From an uncultured Gammaproteobacteria bacterium (GTDB lineage Bacteria > Pseudomonadota > Gammaproteobacteria > Magnimaribacterales > Magnimaribacteraceae), in NCBI GenBank assembly GCA_913031395.1, contig CAJWDT010000007.1:1-51107 (forward strand): a stretch of DNA of 51,107 nt, read 5' to 3'. The position numbers and the translations under genes were made by a program. The notes below the pieces were generated by a model. That model saw only the letters and a list, made by a program, of their open reading frames with translations, did not search any database and was not told where the DNA came from. Of the stretch, positions 36,547 through 45,254 are shown one piece after another. The stretch's first letter is position 1. Each line of letters starts with the position of its first letter.

Positions 36547-39348
36547 ATGTCGGATACATTATCTACAAATCAAATTAGGAAGATTTATTTAGATTTCTTC
36601 CAAGAGAAAGGGCATACATTGGTTGAGAGTGCTTCTTTAGTTCCAGTTAATGACCCATCTCTTTTATTTACAAATGCTGGGATGGTTCCATTTAAGGACC
36701 TTCTTTTAGGTGTAGAAAAAAGAAGCTATACAAGAGCAGTCAGTTCTCAAAGATGCATCAGGGCTGGAGGGAAGCATAATGATCTAGATAATGTAGGTTA
36801 TACCGCGAGACATCATACCCTTTTCGAGATGCTAGGAAACTTCAGTTTTGGTGACTATTTCAAAGAAGAGGCAATATTTTTTGCATGGGAACTTTTGACC
36901 GAGAAATACAATATAGACCCGGACAAATTATGGATAACTGTTCATGAGAGTGACGATGAGTCGGAAGATATATGGATAAATAAAGTAGGAGTTGATCCGT
37001 CAAGAGTATCTAGATTAGATGATGAAGAGAATTTCTGGACTATGGGTGATACAGGTCCTTGCGGTCCTTGTAGTGAAATTTATTATGATCATGGTGATCA
37101 CCTTGAAGGTGATCCTCCCATACTAGGTAACGAACCTGGTGACAGATTCATCGAGATTTGGAATTTGGTATTTACCCAATTCGATAGAGATAAAAACGGT
37201 TCTCTTAATCCTCTTCCAAACCCTTGCGTTGATACTGGAATGGGTCTGGAGAGAATGGCAGCCGTACTTCAAAACGAACACAATAATTACGATACCGATA
37301 TCTTAAAGGCAATAGTTTCTGAGGCAGGAAAACTAACCAAAGTTGATGATCTTAAAAATCCTTCATTAAGGGTTATTGCCGATCATCTTAGGGCAGGCGT
37401 TTTCTTAATTGCAGATGGAGTCGTTCCTTCCAATGAAGGAAGAGGTTATGTCCTAAGAAGAATAATAAGACGTGCATTGAGGCATGCTCATAAGCTTGGA
37501 ATGAAAGAGTTAATTCTTGCGAAACTTGTTCCTGTCTTGGAAAAAAAAATGGGGGAAGCTTATCCTCTGCTGATAAAAAATTCAGATATTATTAAGGCTA
37601 ATCTTTCAAAAGAAGAAGAACAGTTTTCCACTACTCTTGAACAAGGAATGCAGCTTCTTGAGTCGGCTGTTCAAAACCTAAAAGGTAAAGAAATTCCTGG
37701 TGAAGTGGTGTTTAAGTTGTATGACACTTACGGCTTTCCTGTCGATATGACGGCTGACTTTGCAAGAGAAAAGAATCTTACTGTAGATATAGATTCATAT
37801 GATTCTTTAATGCTAGAGCAAAAGGAACGGGCAAGATCTTCAAGCAGTTTTAACTCTATAATTCCTGAGTCACTCAATATCGAAGGCTCAACTAACTTCT
37901 TAGGTTACGAGTCTTCTTCCTTAAGCTCTAACATTATAGAGATAATTTCTAACTCAGATAACCATATCAATGGAGAATTAACTGAGGAGCAAGAGGGCTT
38001 GATTTTACTTAATGAAACACCATTTTATGCTGAATCTGGAGGCCAAGTAGGTGACATAGGGTTAATCAAAACAAGTGATTCTTTATTTGAGGTTTATGAC
38101 ACTCAAAAAAAAGGAGATCATTTTTTACATATAGGTATTGTTAAAAATGGATCATTTAAAAAAGATGACCAAGTGGACGCTGAGATAAATCAAGAGCACA
38201 GGAACAGAATAAAAAGCAATCACAGCGCGACCCATTTACTCCATGCAGCTTTAAGAAATGTTCTAGGAGATCATGTTGAGCAAAAAGGCTCATTAGTTGA
38301 AGAGTCTCGCTTAAGATTTGATTTTGCTCACAATAGCTCTATCGAAAATGAAGACTTAGAAGCCATTGAGGATCTTATCAATGAAGAAATAGCTAAAGAT
38401 TCAGAATCAAAAACAGAAATTCTTCCTATAAGCGAAGCAAAAGAAAGGGGGGCTATCGCCTTTTTTGGAGACAAATATGGTGATGAAGTAAGAGTGCTAG
38501 ATATCGCTAATGGTTTTTCAATCGAGTTGTGTGGCGGAACTCATGTTGAAAGAACCGGTGAAATAGGTTGGATGAAGATTATTTCAGAATCAGGAATTTC
38601 TGCTGGCGTTAGAAGAATTGAAGCGGTAACCGGTCAGGGAGCTAATTTTCTGTTAGATGAATTGGAGCAAGATTTTTCATCAATTAATAATGAATTATTT
38701 GTAGATTTAGATGATTCAAGAGAAGGTTTAGAGGCATTGGAATATTCACGTTTTTTACAGAATGAAATCAAATCTTACGGAAAAATTCTGAATTGTTCAT
38801 CTGATCAAGTGTTAAAAAGAATTATTCAAATTAAAGAAGAGAACATTACATTTACAAAAGAACTGGAAATCAATGAAGCTAATATAGAGATATTTGAAGA
38901 CGTCGTTGAGGCCATAGAACATCTTGTATCTATTAATCAATCTTTAAAACAAGAAGTAAAGAAAGCCCAATCAGAAGATCTAGGGTCGTCTGTTGAAGGA
39001 TTAATTAAAAATTCTATGGATGTTGAGGGATATAAGCTTATTATGAATGTTTTTGATGGGCTTGATTCCAAAGAATTAAGAGAAACCGCCGACCGATTAA
39101 GAAATCAAAGTCCTAATTCAATTATCGCCCTAATCTCTATTTGTGAAGACAAGGCACCTGCAATAGTTGCTTGCTCTAAGGGGGTTGATATAGATGCTAA
39201 AGAAGTAATGAAACATTTAGTAAATCAATTGGGTGGAAGCGGCGGAGGAAGGCCTGATTTTGCACAAGGTGGTATAGAGAATAAAAAAGATGTAGATATT
39301 GCTCTAGCTTCAGTTGCAGACTTAATTGTTTCTTTAAATAACCAGTAA
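36547..39348 (+). CDS. alaS: Alanine--tRNA ligase
   Basis: A 933-aa class II synthetase, longer than E. coli AlaRS (876) through modest insertions in the editing/C-terminal region. The catalytic core has RCIRAGGKHNDLDNVG and the TARHHTLFEMLGNFSFGDYF segment. The editing domain zinc ligands are HSATHLLHAALR and the CGGTHVERTGEIG segment, and the C-Ala domain ends with GGSGGGRPDFAQGG. lysC follows after 22 nt, the usual alaS-lysC order of many gammaproteobacteria. Confidence 0.97.
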   Translation: MSDTLSTNQIRKIYLDFFQEKGHTLVESASLVPVNDPSLLFTNAGMVPFKDLLLGVEKRSYTRAVSSQRCIRAGGKHNDLDNVGYTARHHTLFEMLGNFSFGDYFKEEAIFFAWELLTEKYNIDPDKLWITVHESDDESEDIWINKVGVDPSRVSRLDDEENFWTMGDTGPCGPCSEIYYDHGDHLEGDPPILGNEPGDRFIEIWNLVFTQFDRDKNGSLNPLPNPCVDTGMGLERMAAVLQNEHNNYDTDILKAIVSEAGKLTKVDDLKNPSLRVIADHLRAGVFLIADGVVPSNEGRGYVLRRIIRRALRHAHKLGMKELILAKLVPVLEKKMGEAYPLLIKNSDIIKANLSKEEEQFSTTLEQGMQLLESAVQNLKGKEIPGEVVFKLYDTYGFPVDMTADFAREKNLTVDIDSYDSLMLEQKERARSSSSFNSIIPESLNIEGSTNFLGYESSSLSSNIIEIISNSDNHINGELTEEQEGLILLNETPFYAESGGQVGDIGLIKTSDSLFEVYDTQKKGDHFLHIGIVKNGSFKKDDQVDAEINQEHRNRIKSNHSATHLLHAALRNVLGDHVEQKGSLVEESRLRFDFAHNSSIENEDLEAIEDLINEEIAKDSESKTEILPISEAKERGAIAFFGDKYGDEVRVLDIANGFSIELCGGTHVERTGEIGWMKIISESGISAGVRRIEAVTGQGANFLLDELEQDFSSINNELFVDLDDSREGLEALEYSRFLQNEIKSYGKILNCSSDQVLKRIIQIKEENITFTKELEINEANIEIFEDVVEAIEHLVSINQSLKQEVKKAQSEDLGSSVEGLIKNSMDVEGYKLIMNVFDGLDSKELRETADRLRNQSPNSIIALISICEDKAPAIVACSKGVDIDAKEVMKHLVNQLGGSGGGRPDFAQGGIENKKDVDIALASVADLIVSLNNQ

Positions 39349-39370
39349 TATAGAATACAAACCCTTTTTT

Positions 39371-40600
39371 ATGGGTAGATTAATAGTTAAAAAGTTTGGA
39401 GGCACTTCGGTAGCAGATAGTGTCCGCATTGAAGCTGTAGCGGATAATGTAGAAGCTGAAATCAGAAAGGGCAATAAAGTCACAGTTGTTTTGTCAGCTA
39501 TGGGCAAAAGTACAGATGCTCTTATTGAACTAGCTAAAGAAATCAACCCTGAACCGGATTTGCGGGAATATGATGCGTTAGTCTCAACCGGAGAACAAAT
39601 CTCTGTTGCCTTATTGGCCATGGCACTTTTAAAGCGCGGAATTAAGGGAAAGTCTTATACTGCCTATCAATTAGGTATCAAGACAAACTCAAGCCATAGC
39701 AGGGCACGTATCTTAGATGTAGAGGTAAGTAAAATAACCTCAGAACTTAATGATGGAGTTGTACCTGTAATCACTGGCTTTCAAGGTATGAACGAATCTG
39801 GAGATATAACTACTTTAGGGAGAGGGGGCTCAGATACTACCGGTGTAGCTCTGGCTGTAGCTTTAAAAGCTGATGAGTGCCAGATTTATACAGATGTTGA
39901 TGGTGTATTTACAACAGATCCTAGAGTTTGCTCTAAAGCAAGATTACTCAAAGAAGTGAGTTTTGAAGAAATGCTAGAATTATCGAGTTCAGGAGCTAAA
40001 GTTCTTCAGTTAAGAGCAGTAGAATATGCTAGTAAATTCAAATTACCCCTTCGCGTCTTGTCGAGTTTTAACGAAGGCGAGGGGACATTAGTTCAAGAGG
40101 AGAAAAACATTATGGAAAGACCAATTGTATCGGGGATTAGTAGTATTGATACTGAAGCAAAACTCACTATTAGAGGTGTGCCTGATGTTCCAGGCGTTGC
40201 TGCAAAAATCTTAAGTCCCATTAGTGATCAGGAAATTGAAGTTGATGTTATTGTTCAAAATATCAGCGCTGATAATAATACTGACTTTACTTTCACTGTC
40301 GACAAAGCTGATGCAAAAAGAGCAGAAGATATTTTAAGAGAAGTCTCTGAATCTTTGGGTGGTGGACTTGTCGAAGTAGACGACAACATAGCAAAAATTA
40401 GTATTGTTGGAAGAGGGATGAGAGCCCATGCCGGTGTGGCTAGCAAAATGTTTCAAGCACTTGCAAAGAGTGAAATTAATATCTCAATGATTACAACTTC
40501 TGAAATTAAAATATCTGTTGTTATAGAAAAATCTGAAATGTCTAAAGCGGTTACTGCTCTTCATGAAGCTTTTGATTTAGATAAAGAGTTAGATACTTAA
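39371..40600 (+). CDS. lysC: Aspartate kinase
   Basis: A 409-aa monofunctional aspartate kinase feeding Asd. The kinase-domain signature VKKFGGTSVAD is N-terminal, with TTLGRGGSDTTGVALA near 147-162 and YTDVDGVFTTDPR near 177-189. Two C-terminal ACT-like regions (about 265-330 and 345-400) are expected to mediate feedback inhibition by lysine and/or threonine. The stop overlaps the next gene's ATG by one base. Confidence 0.96.
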   Translation: MGRLIVKKFGGTSVADSVRIEAVADNVEAEIRKGNKVTVVLSAMGKSTDALIELAKEINPEPDLREYDALVSTGEQISVALLAMALLKRGIKGKSYTAYQLGIKTNSSHSRARILDVEVSKITSELNDGVVPVITGFQGMNESGDITTLGRGGSDTTGVALAVALKADECQIYTDVDGVFTTDPRVCSKARLLKEVSFEEMLELSSSGAKVLQLRAVEYASKFKLPLRVLSSFNEGEGTLVQEEKNIMERPIVSGISSIDTEAKLTIRGVPDVPGVAAKILSPISDQEIEVDVIVQNISADNNTDFTFTVDKADAKRAEDILREVSESLGGGLVEVDDNIAKISIVGRGMRAHAGVASKMFQALAKSEINISMITTSEIKISVVIEKSEMSKAVTALHEAFDLDKELDT

Positions 40601-40974
40601 TGGAAGCATTCATCGAACTATTCGGTCTAGAACAAGGAATCTTAAGGGGTTTTATTTTTGGTTTAGTTCATGTTGGAATCCTGATTATCGGCTATTATTC
40701 TGGTTGGAGCATTAATCGACTTTTAAAAAAAACCTCTAATGGGCATATCGCTGGAATAATAGGGGCTGTTATCGCTCATATAATGGCCGACCTTATCGCA
40801 TCTCTTCTGGATCCCACAATGCGCTCTGCTGCCTTTGGCATTATGTTAGGAGGGTTACTTCCTCTACTTTTCATTCCTTTGCTTGAAAAATATATCGTTA
40901 AGAGTGATGACCATATTATGGTTGGAGATCATGAAGATATAGAAAAAGATTTAAAATCCCACACTCAAAACTAA
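40600..40974 (+). CDS. Uncharacterised small membrane protein following lysC
   Basis: A 124-aa protein I do not recognise. Three hydrophobic helices are visible near 12-35, 48-70 and 74-95, with His24, His48 and His59 in or near them. A charged tail follows (SDDHIMVGDHEDIEKDL). It overlaps the lysC stop by one base (TAATG), so it should be translated with lysC. csrA normally occupies this position in Pseudomonas-like genomes, and this is clearly not CsrA. Confidence 0.6.
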   Translation: MEAFIELFGLEQGILRGFIFGLVHVGILIIGYYSGWSINRLLKKTSNGHIAGIIGAVIAHIMADLIASLLDPTMRSAAFGIMLGGLLPLLFIPLLEKYIVKSDDHIMVGDHEDIEKDLKSHTQN

Positions 40975-41018
40975 ATTAATACCTCTCTATAAATAAAACT
41001 TATTTTTATAGTTGCATT

Positions 41019-41033
41019 TGAGAATCATTCTCA
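41019..41033. promoter_or_regulatory. Fur box 1
   Basis: TGAGAATCATTCTCA is a perfect 7-1-7 inverted repeat matching the Fur consensus TGATAATNATTATCA in all but symmetric changes. It lies 80 nt upstream of the TonB receptor ATG. It indicates repression under iron sufficiency. Confidence 0.85.
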
Positions 41034-41049
41034 TCTATAATGCGACTCG

Positions 41050-41079
41050 TTCTCATTCTAATAATGAGAATCATTATTA
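41050..41079. promoter_or_regulatory. Fur box 2 with overlapping palindromes
   Basis: TGAGAATCATTATTA (41065-41079) is a second 7-1-7 Fur site inside the perfect palindrome ATAATGAGAATCATTAT (41061-41077). A further perfect 8-5-8 inverted repeat (TTCTCATT, 5 nt, AATGAGAA; 41050-41070) overlaps it. Together with box 1 this allows more than one Fur dimer to occupy the promoter region of the receptor gene. Confidence 0.8.
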
Positions 41080-41112
41080 ATTAGTTTTAAAAATTAACTT
41101 AGGGGTTAAAAA

Positions 41113-43296
41113 ATGAAAAGAATTACTTTATTTATAACAGCTTTATTTCTGAACTTTTCCATTTTTGCATCTGATGTAGATATGGAAGTAATAGAAATAA
41201 TTGGTTCTAAAGAAGACGCTACTAAAATAGCGGGATCGGCTTCTGTTATTACAGAAGAGGAGTTAGAGACTTATGAATATACGGATATTCACAAGATTTT
41301 ATCAAATGTTCCTGGTGTAAATTTCAGGCCTGAAGAGGGTTACGGATTAAGACCTAACATCAGTATTAGAGGAACTTATGCTGACCGTTCTGGTAAAATA
41401 ACACTAATGGAAGACGGGGTTTTGATAGCTCCTGGGCCATATTCAGCTTCTTCAGCTTATTATTTTCCTACTGCAGGAAGAATAGCTGGAGTTGAGGTTC
41501 TTAAAGGACCTGCTGCTATCTCTCAAGGACCTTACACTATCGGTGGTGCGATCAACTTATTAAGCACACCTATAGCTGAAGAAACTGGCGGTCTTATCAA
41601 CCAAGAGTTCGGTGAAGACGGATTTTCAAGAACACATCTTCATTACAGTATGGTTGGAAAAAATGCTGCTATGCTCATTGAATCCCATACTTGGGAAACT
41701 GATGGATTTGATTCCATTAAAGGTTCTGATGCTGATACAGGATTTGATAAAGATGACCTAGTGATCAAATTGAGACTTAACACCGATGCAGACGCAGCTA
41801 TTTATCAAGAATTAAATATTAAATATCAAGATTCAGATGAAGATTCTGATCAAACTTATGTTGGTTTAGCTGATGCTGATTTCAGAAAAAATGCTCATCA
41901 ACGTTATGGTCTTTCAGCTTATGACAATATGGATAATAGTCATGAAACGACTTCTTTCAATTATATTGCTGATTTTGGAGACCTAGAAATAAGTGCAACA
42001 ATGTATGAAAACGACTTTGCCAGAAATTGGTTTAAAGTTGATAAGATCGATAACAACAAAGTCTACGGCCATGGCAATGGTATCAATAATATAATTGCAG
42101 CAGCAAATGCTGGCGAAGCAACCGCCTCTGCGATCTTAAATGGTACTAATGACGAAGCTGTTGAAATTAAGCTTAAGAATAATAACCGTGCTTATACTAA
42201 TGAAGGTACTGATCTTAAACTTCAATACAAAACTGAAAATCAAACTCTTACCTTAGGTTATAGAGATACTGAAGATTCTGAAGATAGATTCCAAGTGTAC
42301 GCATATACTCCATGGTCAGGTGGTCAATTAGGCCCTTTAACGGTGGGATCTGATCCCGGTTACAGTTCTAATAATAGACTTACAACAGCTGAAGCAGACG
42401 CGTTTTATATCAATGAAGAGTTAACTATGGGAGCTTTAACTGTAAATGTGGGATACCGTTCAGAAGATTGGACAATTGTTCAAGAACGCTATACTGATGC
42501 AGCAAGAACAGCAGTTAATACCGATAAAGGATACCCTAAGACTTTGTCTGATAACGACAATTCATTGATGGGATTCGGAGCTACATATGATATGAATGAG
42601 ACTACACAGATATTTGTAGGTTTTCATGAAGGCTTTACTCCAACGGGTGGAGGAGCAGATCCTGAAGAGGCTGATAACCTTGAAATGGGTATTAGATACT
42701 CAAATGACAATACATTTGTAGAGGCAGTATATTTTGATACTGATTATCAGAATATGTTTGGAAACTGTACAGCTTCAGGTGGAGCTACAGGATATTGTGA
42801 AATAGGTGATTCTTTTAACGCCGGAGAAGCTTCAATAAGTGGAATAGAGCTAGTTGCTAGAACTGAAATGACTGCTGCTTCTGGGACTACTTATCCTCTT
42901 AGCTTAGTCTACACATCAACAGATGCTGAATTCGATAATACCTTTGAGAGTGATTTCTGGGGTGACGTAACAGCTGGAATGGAAATACCAGATCTTCCAG
43001 ATACTCAATTAGCTTTAACTGCTGGTTTTGAAACTGTAAATGGTTTACGCGGAAGCGCTACTTTATATTCTTATGGAAGCACTTGCTCAGTTGCAAGTTG
43101 TGCAGCTGGAACAGAAATTGATTCCTATAATGTAATGGATGCTTCGTTGACCCAAGCAATTAATGAAAGTCTTTCAGTATATGTAGTTGCGGCTAACCTT
43201 ACTGACGAAACTGATGTTATTGCTAGAGCTCCTAAAAACGGCGCAAGGGCTCAAATGCCTCGTACGTTCTTAGTTGGAATTCGTTACAGACTATAA
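41113..43296 (+). CDS. Fur-regulated FecA-like TonB-dependent outer-membrane receptor
   Basis: A 727-aa receptor. The signal peptide spans 1-20 (ending IFAS), followed by a TonB-box-like EVIEIIG. The plug domain, about 40-155, includes ILSNVPGVNFRP, ISIRGTYADRSGKI and GVEVLKGPAAI. The 22-strand barrel ends LVGIRYRL with a C-terminal hydrophobic residue. Plug sequence resembles FecA-type ferric dicitrate/siderophore receptors. The Fur sites upstream and an AGGGG Shine-Dalgarno support an iron-uptake role; the ligand is not determined. Two cysteine pairs in late loops (CTASGGATGYC, CSVASC) may form disulfides. Nothing suggests partner transporter genes nearby. Confidence 0.92.
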   Translation: MKRITLFITALFLNFSIFASDVDMEVIEIIGSKEDATKIAGSASVITEEELETYEYTDIHKILSNVPGVNFRPEEGYGLRPNISIRGTYADRSGKITLMEDGVLIAPGPYSASSAYYFPTAGRIAGVEVLKGPAAISQGPYTIGGAINLLSTPIAEETGGLINQEFGEDGFSRTHLHYSMVGKNAAMLIESHTWETDGFDSIKGSDADTGFDKDDLVIKLRLNTDADAAIYQELNIKYQDSDEDSDQTYVGLADADFRKNAHQRYGLSAYDNMDNSHETTSFNYIADFGDLEISATMYENDFARNWFKVDKIDNNKVYGHGNGINNIIAAANAGEATASAILNGTNDEAVEIKLKNNNRAYTNEGTDLKLQYKTENQTLTLGYRDTEDSEDRFQVYAYTPWSGGQLGPLTVGSDPGYSSNNRLTTAEADAFYINEELTMGALTVNVGYRSEDWTIVQERYTDAARTAVNTDKGYPKTLSDNDNSLMGFGATYDMNETTQIFVGFHEGFTPTGGGADPEEADNLEMGIRYSNDNTFVEAVYFDTDYQNMFGNCTASGGATGYCEIGDSFNAGEASISGIELVARTEMTAASGTTYPLSLVYTSTDAEFDNTFESDFWGDVTAGMEIPDLPDTQLALTAGFETVNGLRGSATLYSYGSTCSVASCAAGTEIDSYNVMDASLTQAINESLSVYVVAANLTDETDVIARAPKNGARAQMPRTFLVGIRYRL

Positions 43297-43359
43297 GTAA
43301 TTATGGAAGTAATGCAATTAGCGATACTTAAGAAGATTAGTTATTGCTAAAAAGCGCCC

Positions 43360-43393
43360 TAGAGTGAGTCCCAAGCGCAGTGGACTCACTCTA
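43360..43393. other. Perfect 12-bp stem-loop downstream of the receptor gene
   Basis: TAGAGTGAGTCC, a 10-nt loop, then GGACTCACTCTA: a strong hairpin 64 nt after the receptor stop. Only ATTTAG follows, so it is a poor Rho-independent terminator. It could protect the mRNA 3' end or be part of a small RNA. Confidence 0.6.
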
Positions 43394-43395
43394 AT

Positions 43396-43435
43396 TTAGT
43401 CGGAATCCGTTACTGACATTAAACAATAACGGATT
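43396..43435 (+). repeat. Duplicate of the receptor gene 3' end (LVGIRY-stop) with 9-bp inverted repeat
   Basis: 43396-43413 (TTAGTCGGAATCCGTTAC) matches 16 of 18 bases of the receptor's own end (43270-43287). Read in the same relative frame it encodes LVGIRY followed by TGA; both mismatches are silent third-position changes. Weaker similarity continues for about 14 nt past the stop. The copy begins a 9-bp inverted repeat, AATCCGTTA (43404-43412) with TAACGGATT (43427-43435). It is probably a remnant of a duplicated or decayed receptor end. Confidence 0.65.
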
Positions 43436-43462
43436 AATCACACCCTCCCCAAGGTTGATTAA

Positions 43463-43496
43463 AAAAGGGATCAAGATACTTTTTTTGGTCCCTTTT
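43463..43496. terminator. Bidirectional terminator between receptor and hemH
   Basis: AAAAGGGATC, a 14-nt T-rich loop, GGTCCCTTTT: a 10-pair hairpin (one G-T) flanked by A-run and T-run. It lies between convergent genes and touches the hemH stop codon, so it can end transcripts from both sides. Confidence 0.7.
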
Positions 43497-44493
43497 ACTT
43501 TTCTGAGGCAGCAACTAAAAAATCTACCCAAGAATCTTCATTATTTAAACAAGGAATATAGTTAAAAGATTTTCCTCCAGCCTCTAAGAAAGTTTCCCTT
43601 CCTCTAATGTTCATCTCTTCAAGTGTTTCAAGATTATCCGTCACAAAAGCAGGGCAAACTACATCTAAGTGTTGTACACCTTCTTCAGCAAGTCTAACCA
43701 ACTCTTTATCTGTAAAAGGCTGAATCCAACCAGGACCTATTCTAGATTGGAAAGATACTCCCCATTCGTCATCTTTGAGTTCTAATTTTTTTGCGCAAAG
43801 TTTAGAAGTTTCAAGGACTTGGGCTTTATAGCAAAAAGGTTTTGCTTTTGATTCAATTTCACAACAATTTGTTACTTTTAAACAATGACTTTCAGTTGGA
43901 TCTGTCTTAATAAGATGCCTATTGGGTATGCCGTGATAACTAAACAACAAGTAATCACTTTCTTTTTGTCTATTACGATTTATAACATCACTCAAGCTTG
44001 AGATATATCCTCCTTCATTATAAAAAGCTCCTATGAAGTTCAGTCGAAGATCAAGTCCAAGTTTACTTTCAATTCTTGTAACTTCTCTTTCAGTAGTAAG
44101 GACCGTAGACATTGCGTAATGAGGATATAGTGGAACTACAAAAATTTCAGAACATCCTTTTGCCTTCAACTTTTTTAAGCCTTCTTCTATGCTAGGAAAT
44201 TGATATCTCATAGATACTTCAACCAATGCACCTGACTTAGCACCTACCTTTTCACCCAATGCAATAGTGTCATGAATCAATGGAGATCCATTCTCTGTCC
44301 AAATTTCAGAATAAGCTTCTCTTGTATTCTTGTATCTAGAAGGAATGATTATCCAATTTACAAGTATTTGCTGAAGAAACTTTGGGTAATCGATTACAAG
44401 ATCATCAGACAGAAACTCTTTTAGATAATCCTTTATAGATTTTAGTTCTAGATCTCTGGGAGAGCCCAAATTAATAAGAAGAATTCCTTTCAT
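43495..44493 (-). CDS. hemH: Ferrochelatase
   Basis: A 332-aa enzyme that inserts Fe2+ into protoporphyrin IX as the last step of haem synthesis. The N-terminal LLINLGSPRDLELKSIKDYL is typical, the active-site His lies in FSYHGIPNRH, and the late FQSRIGPGWIQPFTD stretch carries the conserved Glu-neighbouring region. A cysteine-rich segment follows the active site (CLKVTNCCE...FCYKAQ). Cysteines in this region occur in other bacterial ferrochelatases and may bind a [2Fe-2S] cluster; that is not certain here. Convergent with the iron receptor. Confidence 0.95.
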   Translation of the reverse strand: MKGILLINLGSPRDLELKSIKDYLKEFLSDDLVIDYPKFLQQILVNWIIIPSRYKNTREAYSEIWTENGSPLIHDTIALGEKVGAKSGALVEVSMRYQFPSIEEGLKKLKAKGCSEIFVVPLYPHYAMSTVLTTEREVTRIESKLGLDLRLNFIGAFYNEGGYISSLSDVINRNRQKESDYLLFSYHGIPNRHLIKTDPTESHCLKVTNCCEIESKAKPFCYKAQVLETSKLCAKKLELKDDEWGVSFQSRIGPGWIQPFTDKELVRLAEEGVQHLDVVCPAFVTDNLETLEEMNIRGRETFLEAGGKSFNYIPCLNNEDSWVDFLVAASEK

Positions 44494-44576
44494 ACTGTTA
44501 ATTATAAGTAAATTTTATTGTGAAGAGACTAATTTCTCAGATACTTATATAGTAAAATACTCTTGGAGATAACATT

Positions 44577-45134
44577 TTGGATACCTTAACAGCAATACAA
44601 ACTAGAAATTCTATTCCTCATCTAGAAGGTCCTGCCCCAACACATGAGCAAATGCGTGAAGTTTATAAAGGAGCCTTAAGAGCTCCTGATCATGCAAGAT
44701 TAAGACCTTGGAAGTTTATTGAAGTAAGAGGAGAGGCCAGAGAGAGGCTAGGAAAGACTTTCTTAGAAACTGCCAACTCTTTAGAAGAAAATTTAACAGA
44801 CGGAGATAAAGATAAACTGCTGAAAGCCCCATTGAGGGCACCAATGGTTATCATTCTTGCAGCTGATATTAAGCACCATCCTAAAGTACCTGAAATTGAA
44901 CAAATAATATCTCTTGGAGCAGCCGCGCAAAATATCTTGTTGGGTATTCACGAAATTGGCTTTGCGGGAGTTTGGAGAACCGGAAAGATGGCCTTTAATC
45001 CAAGAATTACAGAAAAACTAGGTTTGAAAGAAAATTTCCAAATTATTGGATACCTCTACATAGGAACTTCCATGGGAAAAGAAAAACCTTTACCTGAACA
45101 TGATTTAAATGAGTTTCTTGAATTCTGGAATTAG
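44577..45134 (+). CDS. Nitroreductase family protein (YdjA-like)
   Basis: A 185-aa flavoprotein. The TTG at 44577 is the start, with GGAG eight bases upstream, no better codon, and the N-terminus MDTLTAIQTRNS aligning with YdjA-type MDALELL. FMN contacts are visible at RNSIPH, RAPDHARLRPWKF and GAAAQNILLGIHEIGF. The short YdjA branch is an FMN-dependent NAD(P)H oxidoreductase of unknown physiological substrate. Divergent from hemH across an 83-nt gap. Confidence 0.87.
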   Translation: MDTLTAIQTRNSIPHLEGPAPTHEQMREVYKGALRAPDHARLRPWKFIEVRGEARERLGKTFLETANSLEENLTDGDKDKLLKAPLRAPMVIILAADIKHHPKVPEIEQIISLGAAAQNILLGIHEIGFAGVWRTGKMAFNPRITEKLGLKENFQIIGYLYIGTSMGKEKPLPEHDLNEFLEFWN

Positions 45135-45185
45135 TCTTTTCTTCTATAGGGCTATAAATAGTAATAAGACATAGATAAAACTTAG

Positions 45186-45214
45186 AAAAAAAACTTTCTT
45201 TGGGGGTTTTTTTT
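45186..45214. terminator. A/T-stem terminator-like hairpin after the nitroreductase
   Basis: Eight A plus C (45186-45194), an 11-nt loop, then G plus eight T (45206-45214). The stem contains only one G-C pair, but its 3' arm is itself the T-run. Likely the end of the nitroreductase transcript before the next receptor gene. Confidence 0.5.
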
Positions 45215-45219
45215 GTTAG

Positions 45220-45236
45220 AGTGATAAAACATCACT
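45220..45236. promoter_or_regulatory. Small inverted repeat upstream of the second receptor
   Basis: AGTGAT, AAAAC, ATCACT: a perfect 6-5-6 inverted repeat 18 nt before the receptor ATG at 45255. It could be an operator or mRNA hairpin close to the ribosome site. It does not look like a Fur site. Confidence 0.35.
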
Positions 45237-45254
45237 TAAATTATGGAGAGTTTT

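Noticed and set aside
40975-41018. Possible attachment-site copy of the tRNA-Ser 3' end (ACCTCTCT near 40981)
   Set aside because: Too short, and the tRNA 3' end lies outside the window, so no repeat can be demonstrated.
43863-43930. Cysteine-rich segment of HemH as a novel feature
   Set aside because: Similar cysteine clusters after the active site occur in other bacterial ferrochelatases, so it is noted but not claimed as new.
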